A DNA stretch of 64,000 bases from Sinorhizobium mexicanum (lineage in GTDB: Bacteria; Pseudomonadota; Alphaproteobacteria; Rhizobiales; Rhizobiaceae). The stretch is taken from assembly GCF_013488225.1 (NCBI RefSeq), contig NZ_CP041241.1, positions 558,001 through 622,000 on the forward strand, in the 5' to 3' direction. The notes beneath the pieces are model-generated. The model had not been told where the DNA came from. It did no database searches and worked only from the letters and a program-made list of their open reading frames with translations. Positions 1 to 7,753 of the stretch are shown piece by piece. Every line of letters starts with the position of its first letter. The first letter of the stretch is position 1. A program made the position numbers and the translations under genes.

Positions 1-250
1 GCACCTGTTCGAGGTGAATGCCGGGCGGGGTGCAGATATCGATGATGTCGATGCTGTCGTCGGCGAGCAATTCCTTGAACGAGGTCGTTCGCTTTTCGAT
101 ACCGAACTCGTTGCCGACCTCGTTCAGCCGTTCCTCATTGAGGTCGCAGAGCGCGGTCACCCGGAACTTGTCCGGATGCGGCAGATAGCCTTCGACGATG
201 TGCGACCGCCCGATCCCGCAGCCGATGATGGCGACTGTCTTTACGCTCAT
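1..250 (-). CDS. Gfo/Idh/MocA oxidoreductase, N-terminal part (runs off the window)
   Basis: The minus strand from 250 downward is open to the window edge and gives 83 residues. They begin with a Rossmann nucleotide-binding motif (AIIGCGIGRSH, about residues 8-18) and continue through an acidic strand end (LCDLNEE) and a DIIDICTPPGIH segment, the usual order in NAD(P)-dependent Gfo/Idh/MocA sugar or polyol dehydrogenases. The ATG lies one base beyond the stop codon of the upstream oxidoreductase, so the two are probably co-transcribed as the distal part of an ABC importer operon. The substrate-binding C-terminal domain is outside the window, so the substrate cannot be judged. Confidence 0.85.
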   Translation of the reverse strand, partial: MSVKTVAIIGCGIGRSHIVEGYLPHPDKFRVTALCDLNEERLNEVGNEFGIEKRTTSFKELLADDSIDIIDICTPPGIHLEQV

Positions 251-251
251 A

Positions 252-1268
252 TCAGTTCTTTTCCTGGTTACGTTCGGCGATCACTTGCGCTGAAAGGGCA
301 AGCTCCATGGCCTTGAAGCAGCGTTCCTGCGGCATGGCGGTTTCGGTTCTGTCGCGGATGTCGGCGACGAACTGACGGCCGAAGGGAAGGTCGACGTCCG
401 AGCAATCGATGTGGTCGACGCCGCTGCGATCGGCAAGAAACAGGTGGTTGCCTCCAGTGCGTCCGGAAAGGTCGACCGTCTTGCGCACCTCGATCGTGCC
501 GGTCGTACCGACGATGAAGAGTCGGCCGTCGCCCCAGGTCGGCATGCCGTCGGGGGTAAGCCAGTTGACATGGATCATGCCAGTGGCCCGTCCCGTCGAA
601 AGATGGATGTTGCCCGTATCCTGCAGTTCCGGGCTGTCGGGAACGCTCCGGTTGTCGACGCTCGCCGAGAGAATGGTGGCATCGCTGGCGCCGGCGAAGA
701 AGAGGAACTGCTCGCACTGGTGCGAGGCGATGTCGGTCAGGATGCCGCCGTATTCCGAGCGGCGGAAGAACCAGCCGGGGCGGCTTTCCTTACGCAGTCG
801 GTGGGGCCCGAGGCCAACCATGTGGACGACCTCGCCGATGGCGCCGGCGGCGACCAGCTCGCCGGCTTTCACCGTTGCCGGGCTTTCGAAATGCTCTGAA
901 TAGAGGATCGAGAAGATGTGTCCCGTTTCGGCCTGGACCCGCCGCACCTTGGCGAGTTGGTCGAGGCTCGTCATCCCCGGCTTGTCGACGAGCACGTCCT
1001 TGCCGTGGCGCATGGCGCGGATCGCCAGCTCTGCCCGCTCGGACGAGATCGCGGCCGAGGTGACAAGGCCGATGCGCTCGTCTTCGAGGATCTGCTCGAG
1101 TGTCGCGATACGCGGCACATCCTTGTAGACGGCCGAGAACTCCGCGGCCAGCGCCTCGTCCTCTTCGTGGAAGCCGACGAGGCGGGCGCCGGCTCTGAGA
1201 AGACAATTGACCTGGCCGTAGATGTGGTTGTGGTTGAGCCCGACCGCGGCAAAACGCAATTCGTCCAT
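252..1268 (-). CDS. Gfo/Idh/MocA family oxidoreductase
   Basis: The 338-residue protein has the MocA layout: a short N-terminal Rossmann domain and a C-terminal alpha/beta substrate domain. The family's catalytic Lys sits in a VDKPG motif at about residues 94-98 (usual form EKP). The N-terminal glycine pattern is atypical (AAVGLNHNH), so cofactor binding may differ from the GxGxxG norm. It follows the two permease genes of the importer operon by about 20 bases and precedes another MocA protein by 1 base. Likely cytoplasmic NAD(P)-linked oxidation or reduction of the imported sugar or its derivative; the substrate is unknown. Confidence 0.85.
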   Translation of the reverse strand: MDELRFAAVGLNHNHIYGQVNCLLRAGARLVGFHEEDEALAAEFSAVYKDVPRIATLEQILEDERIGLVTSAAISSERAELAIRAMRHGKDVLVDKPGMTSLDQLAKVRRVQAETGHIFSILYSEHFESPATVKAGELVAAGAIGEVVHMVGLGPHRLRKESRPGWFFRRSEYGGILTDIASHQCEQFLFFAGASDATILSASVDNRSVPDSPELQDTGNIHLSTGRATGMIHVNWLTPDGMPTWGDGRLFIVGTTGTIEVRKTVDLSGRTGGNHLFLADRSGVDHIDCSDVDLPFGRQFVADIRDRTETAMPQERCFKAMELALSAQVIAERNQEKN

Positions 1269-1290
1269 GGGTAAACTCCAGCTCCTTCTA

Positions 1291-2178
1291 TTAGCGCTTC
1301 ATGCCGGTGGTGGCGATGCCCTCGATCAGAAGGCGCTGGAAGAACAGGAAGAAGAAGAACACGGGCACGAGGGACAGCGTCGACATGGCGAAGAGACCGC
1401 CCCAGTCGGAGGTGCTGCTCGAGTCGACGAAGGTCCGGAGGCCCAGCTGGATCGTGTAGGTGTTCATGTCGTTCAGGTAGATCAGTGGTCCGAAGAAATC
1501 GTCCCAGGTCCAGATGAAGGAAAAGATCGCGGCCGTTGCGAGCACCGGCAGGGAGAGCGGCAGCATGATCTTCCAGTAGATGCGCCAGGGACCGCAGCCA
1601 TCCATCATCGCCGCCTCGTCGAGCTCGCGCGGAATGCCGCGGAAGAACTGGACCATCAGGAAGATGAAGAAGGCGTCGCTCGCCAGGAATTTCGGCACCA
1701 CAAGCGGCAGGAACGTGTTCACCCAGCCGAGATTGAGGAAGAGCACATATTGGGGAATGAGCGTCACGTGATAGGGGATCATCAGCGTCCCCAGCATGAT
1801 CGCGAACCAGAAATTGCGTCCGGCGAAGCGAAGACGCGCGAAGGCGTAGGCCGCGAGCGAACAGGCGACGACGTTGCCGATCACGGTCAGCACGGCCACG
1901 ACGAGTGAATTCCAGAAGAAGCGGCCGAAGCTGACGTCGAGGCCGAACCAACCGCGCAAATAGGAAGCGACATCGATCGACGACGGCCAGAGCGAGGTCG
2001 AGGCGAAGATCTCATCCTCTGGCCTGACCGACGCGGAAATCATCCACAGCAGCGGGTAGAGCATCGCGATTGACGCGGCGATCAGGCCGGCGTGGACGAG
2101 AACCGACCCCAAGGGGCCGCGGCGGCCGAGTGGTGCCGATGGTGGGGCGGTTACGGAGCTCATGATCGCGTCAGTCAT
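1291..2178 (-). CDS. ABC sugar importer permease, MalG/UgpE type
   Basis: A 295-residue inner-membrane protein with several hydrophobic segments and the cytoplasmic EAA loop that docks the ATPase (DEAAMMDGCGP followed by a KIMLPL segment). This loop and the length are typical of the second permease of CUT1 carbohydrate importers. Its start overlaps the end of the first permease gene by 8 bases, so translation is probably coupled. No cognate ATPase gene occurs in this operon within the window; it may lie beyond position 1, or a shared MalK/UgpC-type ATPase may serve. Confidence 0.9.
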   Translation of the reverse strand: MTDAIMSSVTAPPSAPLGRRGPLGSVLVHAGLIAASIAMLYPLLWMISASVRPEDEIFASTSLWPSSIDVASYLRGWFGLDVSFGRFFWNSLVVAVLTVIGNVVACSLAAYAFARLRFAGRNFWFAIMLGTLMIPYHVTLIPQYVLFLNLGWVNTFLPLVVPKFLASDAFFIFLMVQFFRGIPRELDEAAMMDGCGPWRIYWKIMLPLSLPVLATAAIFSFIWTWDDFFGPLIYLNDMNTYTIQLGLRTFVDSSSTSDWGGLFAMSTLSLVPVFFFFLFFQRLLIEGIATTGMKR

Positions 2179-3127
2179 CGTAATGCACCCAGTAGCGAGA
2201 GGTCAGGAAGGAAAAGGCGGTGAAGAGCGCGATGATCAGCACCAGGATCCAGGCCAGGGCCGAGGCATAGCCCATGCGGAAATTGCCGAAGGCTTCCTGA
2301 TAGAGATAGAGCGTATAGAAGAGCGTCGAGTTGATCGGTCCGCCGGTGCCGCCGGAAATGATGAAGGCCGGGGTAAAGGCCTTGAAGGCATCGATGGTCT
2401 GCACGACCGCATTGAAGAAGATAACCGGAGTGAGCAGCGGCAGCGTGATCTTGTAGAACTGCCGGAACTTCGACGCGCCGTCGAGGCTTGCGGCCTCATA
2501 CATATCGGTGGGGATCTGGCGAAGACCGGCAAGGAAGATGATCATCGGCGAGCCGAACTGCCACACGCTCAAGACGACGAGCGTCCAGATCGCGTAGTTC
2601 GGATGCGAGATCCAGCTCGGACCCTCGATGCCGAACTGGGCAAGCAGGCTGTTGATGAGGCCGTCGCCGGCAAAGAGCTGCCGCCAGAGCACGGCGATCG
2701 CGACGCTGCCGCCGAGTAGCGAAGGCAGATAGAAGATCGCGCGATAAAAGGTGAGACCCCTGACGCCGCGATCGAGGAGGATGGCAACAAGCAGCGCGAA
2801 GCTGAGCTTGAAGGGTACCGAAAGCACGACATAGAGGAAAGTCACGCGCATCGCGGCAGCGAATTTCGGATCGGCTGTCGCGATGCGGACGTAATTGGCG
2901 GTCCCGACCCATTCCGGCGCGCGGATCAGGTCGAAGCTCGTGAAGGAGAGATAGAGCGAGGCGATCGCAGGCCCGAGCGTCAGGCCGAAGAAGCCGATGA
3001 GCCACGGCAACAGGAACATGTAGCCGGCTCCGTGCTTCGCCCAGGTGGAGGCCCATCGGCCCTGTGCGGCGGGGCGCCCCTTGGCGCCCGCACCGACGAC
3101 GACAGCGGTATCCTGCACGGCCGCCAT
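2171..3127 (-). CDS. ABC sugar importer permease, MalF/UgpA type
   Basis: A 318-residue membrane protein with a hydrophilic N-terminal tail, then transmembrane segments and an EAA loop (YEAASLDGAS then KITLPLL), typical of the first permease of CUT1 sugar importers. It starts 5 bases after the binding-protein gene and overlaps the next permease gene, placing it in the middle of one operon. It would form the heterodimeric channel with the MalG-type partner. The substrate cannot be read from the permease. Confidence 0.9.
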   Translation of the reverse strand: MAAVQDTAVVVGAGAKGRPAAQGRWASTWAKHGAGYMFLLPWLIGFFGLTLGPAIASLYLSFTSFDLIRAPEWVGTANYVRIATADPKFAAAMRVTFLYVVLSVPFKLSFALLVAILLDRGVRGLTFYRAIFYLPSLLGGSVAIAVLWRQLFAGDGLINSLLAQFGIEGPSWISHPNYAIWTLVVLSVWQFGSPMIIFLAGLRQIPTDMYEAASLDGASKFRQFYKITLPLLTPVIFFNAVVQTIDAFKAFTPAFIISGGTGGPINSTLFYTLYLYQEAFGNFRMGYASALAWILVLIIALFTAFSFLTSRYWVHYDD

Positions 3128-3132
3128 CTCCC

Positions 3133-4419
3133 TTAGCCTCGCGAAAGGATCTGCGTGACCTCGTTCACCAGCGTCTCGCCGCCCTGCTTCGCGTCGAGCT
3201 GGCCGAAGGCCACCTGCTCGGCGACCCTGCGCAGAGCCAGCTCCGCCTCGCCGGCGCCCGATGGCGGCGGCGGCGGCAGATCGCCGGCGAGCGCTCCGAG
3301 CCCGGAGACATATTCGAGTGCTGCCCGCCCGAGGTCATCGAGCGACGGCGCGAGCGCCTCGCGCACGGAGGCCGACTCCGGTACGCCGCGTTCGACGCCG
3401 AGGATCTTGGCCGCTTCCGGATCCTTGACGAAGAAGTTGACATATTTTGCGCCGAGTTCCGGATCGCTCGTCTTGGCGGATACCGAGAAGAACATCGATG
3501 GCTTGCGGTAATGGCCGCCCTTGGCATCCTTGCTGATAAGCGCATGGCTGCTCAGCACGATCTTGTCTTTGTTGATCGCCTGGTAGCCGACGAGCTGGTT
3601 GGAATGGGCATAGGACGTCGCCGCCTTTCCGAGCGACAACGGGCTTGTCTCGATATTGAACTGATCGAGCGCCTGTATGTCTGCCGGCACGCAGGCCTTG
3701 TCCTCGCGCATCTTCTGCCACATGGCAAACCACTCGGCCCCGTCGTTCGCGTCATAGGCAATCTTGCCGTCCGCGGTGAAGAGGGCCTTGCCGCGCTGGC
3801 GGAGCCAGTTCTCAAGGAGCGGCTCCACGCCGCTGCCGTCCGAAAGGCCGTAATAGCCCTTGCGCTTGCCGGCTTTGGTGATCTCGAGACCCATACGGGC
3901 GAGTTCGTCCCAGGTGGTGGCCGGCGTCGGCAGGTCGACGCCGGCTTCCTCGAAGGCGACCGTGTTGACCATCATCGCCGTCGAGTTGGCGCCGAGGCTG
4001 ATGCCGTAGAGCTTGCCATCGACGCTGCCGCCCTTGATCTGCACCTGGTCGAAATCCTCGACCTTGAGCACCGAGCCGAGATAGCTGTCGAGCGGCGCGA
4101 GTGCGCCGCGCCGGGCATATTCGACGATATAGCGGTAGTCCATCTGGATGACGTCGGGCGCGTTGCCCCCTGCGACCTGGGTCGCAAGGCGCGGCCAGTA
4201 GTCGCTCCAGCCGAGGAATTCGCCGTTGATGGCGAGCCCGGGATTGGCCGTCTTGAAAAGCTCGCTGACCTTGTTGGTGCGGTCGGCGCGGGTCTGCGAA
4301 CCCCACCAGAGCAGGCGCAGCCGCGCCTCCTCGGAAAAGGCGCGCGGCGCGAAAGCCGCATATGAAAGAAGTGCTGCTCCTCCTGCAAGCACACTGCGTC
4401 TGCTGATGCGATGCGTCAT
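3133..4419 (-). CDS. extracellular sugar-binding protein of ABC importer (CUT1 family)
   Basis: A 428-residue periplasmic binding protein. The chosen ATG at 4419 is preceded by a strong GGAGGAGG ribosome site; an upstream in-frame ATG (4464) lacks one. The N-terminus SRRSVLAGGAALLSYAAF is a signal peptide with a twin-arginine look, which suggests Tat export. The mature part (LRLLWWGSQTRADR, NAPDVIQMDYRYI) matches family 1 solute-binding proteins. It is the first gene of the minus-strand operon, behind a TTGACA-17-TAGTTT promoter whose -10 box abuts an operator shared with the facing operon. Ligand unknown; the neighbouring oxidoreductases suggest a sugar or polyol. Confidence 0.9.
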   Translation of the reverse strand: MTHRISRRSVLAGGAALLSYAAFAPRAFSEEARLRLLWWGSQTRADRTNKVSELFKTANPGLAINGEFLGWSDYWPRLATQVAGGNAPDVIQMDYRYIVEYARRGALAPLDSYLGSVLKVEDFDQVQIKGGSVDGKLYGISLGANSTAMMVNTVAFEEAGVDLPTPATTWDELARMGLEITKAGKRKGYYGLSDGSGVEPLLENWLRQRGKALFTADGKIAYDANDGAEWFAMWQKMREDKACVPADIQALDQFNIETSPLSLGKAATSYAHSNQLVGYQAINKDKIVLSSHALISKDAKGGHYRKPSMFFSVSAKTSDPELGAKYVNFFVKDPEAAKILGVERGVPESASVREALAPSLDDLGRAALEYVSGLGALAGDLPPPPPSGAGEAELALRRVAEQVAFGQLDAKQGGETLVNEVTQILSRG

Positions 4420-4492
4420 TTGTTCCTCCTCCCTCGGGAGCGCCTCCACAACGCTCCGTGTCATCGTCGTCTTGTTGAGTCCTCTTGCAATA

Positions 4493-4538
4493 AATAACTA
4501 ATTGGTTACAAACTATGGGCAAGCAAAGATCGTGTCAA
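4493..4538 (-). promoter_or_regulatory. promoter and operator of the minus-strand importer operon
   Basis: Read on the minus strand, TTGACA (4538-4533) is followed after 17 bases by TAGTTT (4515-4510). An 18-base element, TGTAACCAATTAGTTATT (4510-4493), sits directly against the -10 box. The element matches 14 of 18 positions of the operator at 5362-5379, in the same orientation relative to transcription. A repressor bound here would block the start site. The likely ligand protein is the TetR regulator encoded between the two sites. Confidence 0.7.
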
Positions 4539-4630
4539 GCAGTTGTGTGAAGTGCTGTCATTATCTTGTAAAGTTTCTTTACGATGTCGCATCGAATGCC
4601 GCCGAAGGCAAGAGGTGCCGGAGGTGATGC

Positions 4631-5308
4631 ATGGAGAAGCCGCAAGCGGGCGCGAGAGGAAGGAATGGAAACGGCGGGCGTGCTGAACGTTCCGCGCAGC
4701 GCGATCCCGAGCGGACGCGCGCATCCATCCTCGCGGCCGCCACGCAGGAATTCGCTGAGAACGGCATGGGTGGGGCGCGGGTCGATGCCATCGCCGAACG
4801 GGCCGGCATCAACAAGCGCATGCTCTATCATTACTTCGGCGACAAGGAGCAGCTCTACCTCGCCGTCCTGGAAGAGGCCTATATCGGCATAAGAACTGCG
4901 GAAAAATCCATCAATCTCAGCGACTTGGAGCCGGAGCAGGGTATTGCCGAGCTGGCGATGTTCACGTGGAGATACTTCCTGGAGCACCCGGAGTTCCTCA
5001 GTCTCCTCGGCACCGAGAACCTCCATCGCGCCCGCTGGCTCCGGCAATCGACCCGTCTCAAGGAGCTGCATTCGCAGCTCATGGGCAAGCTGGCCGAGCT
5101 GCTCGACCGGGGTCGCGCAAAGGGCCTTTTTCGCGAGGATGTCGACCCGTTGCACCTCTATCTGACGATGGCTGCACTCGGCTATTTCTATCTCTCGAAC
5201 CAGTACACGCTCTCGACAATCTTCGGCCGCGATCTCGCCGAACGACCCAATCTCGAGGGTTGGGAGCGTCACATCGTTCATGTGACTTTGGCCTCGATCA
5301 GGCGCTGA
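4631..5308 (+). CDS. TetR family transcriptional regulator
   Basis: A 225-residue protein with a basic, glycine-rich N-terminal tail and a TetR helix-turn-helix at about residues 48-76 (VDAIAERAGINKRMLYHYF, then GDKEQLY). An all-helical ligand/dimerisation domain with aromatic residues near the C-terminus follows. The ATG at 4631 has GGAGG six bases upstream. It lies between the importer operon (minus) and the enzyme operon (plus), each with a copy of the same operator, so it is the obvious candidate repressor of both. The inducer is unknown, possibly the imported sugar or a catabolite. Confidence 0.9.
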   Translation: MEKPQAGARGRNGNGGRAERSAQRDPERTRASILAAATQEFAENGMGGARVDAIAERAGINKRMLYHYFGDKEQLYLAVLEEAYIGIRTAEKSINLSDLEPEQGIAELAMFTWRYFLEHPEFLSLLGTENLHRARWLRQSTRLKELHSQLMGKLAELLDRGRAKGLFREDVDPLHLYLTMAALGYFYLSNQYTLSTIFGRDLAERPNLEGWERHIVHVTLASIRR

Positions 5309-5332
5309 ATCGCTAACATGTCGTTTTTTTTG

Positions 5333-5379
5333 TTGACAAGTGTGCTTTTTGTCTGCCACAAAGTAACCGTTTAGTTACT
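5333..5379 (+). promoter_or_regulatory. promoter and operator of the plus-strand catabolic operon
   Basis: TTGACA at 5333-5338 is followed 17-18 bases on by a weak -10 region. The inverted repeat AGTAACCGTTTAGTTACT (5362-5379, 6-base arms) abuts that position. The geometry equals that of the facing importer promoter to within one base, and the two operators share GTAACC and TTAGTTA blocks. The -10 box is poor, so an activator or a different start is possible. Confidence 0.65.
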
Positions 5380-5430
5380 GGCTTGGGAGGGCTGGTCCGC
5401 TCCCACGAGGCCTGGCAGGGAGGAGACCGT

Positions 5431-6579
5431 ATGCCACGTTTGGGGATCATATTGCACGGCGTCACCGGGCGGATGGGCTACAACCAGCACCTGGTGCGCT
5501 CGATACTGGCCATTCGCGATCAGGGCGGGATCGTGCTCAAGTCGGGCGAGCGGCTGGAGATCGACCCGATCATCGTCGGCCGCAACCGAGACAAGATGGA
5601 GCAACTGGCGAAGCGTCACAACATCGCTCGCTGGTCGACCGACCTCGACGCGGCGCTTGCCGATCCAAACGACCAGATCTTTTTCGACGCCGGCACGACG
5701 CTGATGCGTGCCGAACTCATCGGCAGGGCGCTGGACGCCGGCAAGCACGTCTACTGCGAAAAACCGGTCTCCGACGACTTGCGAACGGCGGTGAAGCTGG
5801 CGCGAAAGGCGCGCGCCTCTGGGCTCAAGCATGGCGTCGTCCAGGACAAGCTGTTCCTGCCCGGACTCCGCAAGCTGGCTCTCCTCAGGGACTCCGGGTT
5901 CTTCGGAAAGATCCTCTCGGTGCGTGGCGAGTTCGGTTACTGGGTCTTTGAAGGCGACTGGGGCGTGCCCGCTCAGCGCCCCTCCTGGAATTATCGCAAG
6001 GGCGACGGCGGTGGCATCATTCTCGACATGCTCTGCCACTGGCGCTACGTGATGGACAACCTTTTCGGCGAAGTCCGCGCCGTCTCCTGCCTCGGCGCCA
6101 CCCATATTCCAAGCCGCGTCGACGAACAGGGCCGGACCTATGACTGCGACACGGACGATGCGGCCTATGCGACCTTCGAGCTAGAAGGCGGCATCATCGC
6201 GCAGATCAATTCCTCCTGGACCGTGCGCGTGCGCCGCGACGATCTCGTGACCTTCCAGGTCGACGGAACGCACGGCTCCGCCGTCGCGGGCTTGACGAAA
6301 TGCTGGACCCAGCACCGCGTCAACACGCCGAAGCCGGTCTGGAACCCGGACCAGCCACAGACCATCGATTTCTACAAGACCTGGGACGAGGTGCCGGACA
6401 CGCAGGTCTTCGACAATGGCTTCAAGGCGCAATGGGAAATGTTCCTGCGCCATGTCGCCGAGGACGGTCCCTGGCCCTATGGGCTAGAAGCCGGCGCCAA
6501 GGGGGTGCAGCTTGCCGAGCTGGGACTGAAATCCTGGGCCGAGCGCCGCTGGCTCGATGTGCCGGAACTGGAGTTCTGA
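5431..6579 (+). CDS. Gfo/Idh/MocA family oxidoreductase
   Basis: A 382-residue protein with a nucleotide-binding turn (GVTGRMG, residues 10-16), the catalytic EKP motif at about 110-112 (CEKPVSDD) and a long C-terminal substrate domain. The ATG at 5431 was chosen over one at 5383 because GGAGGAGA precedes it and the shorter protein begins exactly at the Rossmann strand. It opens a compact four-gene operon (gaps of 3, 7 and 74 bases) behind a TetR-type operator. Likely an NAD(P)-dependent sugar or polyol dehydrogenase acting early in the pathway; the substrate is unknown. Confidence 0.87.
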   Translation: MPRLGIILHGVTGRMGYNQHLVRSILAIRDQGGIVLKSGERLEIDPIIVGRNRDKMEQLAKRHNIARWSTDLDAALADPNDQIFFDAGTTLMRAELIGRALDAGKHVYCEKPVSDDLRTAVKLARKARASGLKHGVVQDKLFLPGLRKLALLRDSGFFGKILSVRGEFGYWVFEGDWGVPAQRPSWNYRKGDGGGIILDMLCHWRYVMDNLFGEVRAVSCLGATHIPSRVDEQGRTYDCDTDDAAYATFELEGGIIAQINSSWTVRVRRDDLVTFQVDGTHGSAVAGLTKCWTQHRVNTPKPVWNPDQPQTIDFYKTWDEVPDTQVFDNGFKAQWEMFLRHVAEDGPWPYGLEAGAKGVQLAELGLKSWAERRWLDVPELEF

Positions 6580-6582
6580 GCC

Positions 6583-7746
6583 ATGACCAGCATCGATCTC
6601 CCTCTTGAAGGCCAGCTCGCCCGTTACGAGCTAACCGGTCGGCCAGTACCCTTGCAAAAGCGTGCACCGGCCGATTTCCCGAGAGTTGCTTTTGCAGCGG
6701 CGCATGTGGTCGCCGATCCGCTTGTCGACAATGATCCTTGGCTGACGCCGGCGATCGACTGGGAACGGACGCTCGCATTTCGCCACCGCCTCTGGGATCT
6801 TGGCCTCGGCGTCGCCGAAGCGATGGATACGGCTCAGCGCGGTATGGGCCTCGGCTGGCCGGAAGCACGCGAACTCATCGGCCGCGCGCTGGCCGAGGCG
6901 CGCGGGCGCTCCGGCGCGCTGATTGCCTGCGGCGCCGGCACAGATCATCTGGCGCCGGGCCCAGACGTCACGATCGACGATATTCTCAAGGCCTATGAGA
7001 GCCAGATCGAGACGATCGAAGCCGAAAACGGCCGCATCATCCTTATGGCGAGCCGGGCGCTCGCGGCGGCGGCGAAAGGGCCGGGGGACTATATCCGCGT
7101 CTACGATCGCATTCTTTCGCAGGTAAAGGAGCCGGTGATCATCCATTGGCTCGGCGAGATGTTCGATCCGGCGCTCGAAGGCTATTGGGGCAATGCCGAT
7201 CACATCGCGGCGATGAATACCTGCCTCGCAGTCATCGAAGCGCATGCCGAAAAGGTCGATGGCATCAAGATTTCGCTACTCTCGAAGGAAAAAGAAATCG
7301 CGATGCGCCGCCGGCTGACGAAGGGCGTGCGCATGTATACCGGCGACGACTTCAACTATGCCGAGCTCATCGCCGGCGATGAAAAAGGGCACTCGGACGC
7401 GCTGCTCGGCATTTTCGATGCGATCGCGCCGGTGGCGTCAGCGGCACTTGAGGCGCTCGGCGAAGGGCGCAACGGCGAATTCTTCGAGCTCCTGGAGCCG
7501 ACCGTGCCGCTGTCGCGCCACATTTTCAAGGCGCCGACACGCTTCTACAAGACCGGAGTCGTCTTCCTTGCCTATCTGAACGGCCTGCAGGATCATTTCG
7601 TGATGATCGGCGGGCAGCAGAGCGCGCGTTCGCTTGCCCATCTCGCCGAGCTCTTCCGTCTGGCGGACAGGGCCGGCGCTCTTGCCGATCCGGAACTGGC
7701 CGTCTCGCGCATGCGGCGCGTTCTCGCCGTCCACGGCATCAACTGA
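6583..7746 (+). CDS. DUF993 / dihydrodipicolinate synthase-like TIM-barrel protein
   Basis: The 387-residue sequence has features I recognise from the DUF993 family: an RVAFAAAHVVADP opening, a CGAGTDHL segment near residue 115, and a KISLLSKEKEIAMRRRL stretch near 230. The family is annotated as related to dihydrodipicolinate synthase, class I aldolase-type TIM barrels that use a Schiff-base lysine. KISLLSKEKE supplies candidate lysines. It starts 3 bases after the oxidoreductase gene, so it is translationally linked. A retro-aldol or dehydration step on a keto-sugar acid is a reasonable inference, but no reaction is established here. Confidence 0.8.
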   Translation: MTSIDLPLEGQLARYELTGRPVPLQKRAPADFPRVAFAAAHVVADPLVDNDPWLTPAIDWERTLAFRHRLWDLGLGVAEAMDTAQRGMGLGWPEARELIGRALAEARGRSGALIACGAGTDHLAPGPDVTIDDILKAYESQIETIEAENGRIILMASRALAAAAKGPGDYIRVYDRILSQVKEPVIIHWLGEMFDPALEGYWGNADHIAAMNTCLAVIEAHAEKVDGIKISLLSKEKEIAMRRRLTKGVRMYTGDDFNYAELIAGDEKGHSDALLGIFDAIAPVASAALEALGEGRNGEFFELLEPTVPLSRHIFKAPTRFYKTGVVFLAYLNGLQDHFVMIGGQQSARSLAHLAELFRLADRAGALADPELAVSRMRRVLAVHGIN

Positions 7747-7753
7747 GGCCGCC

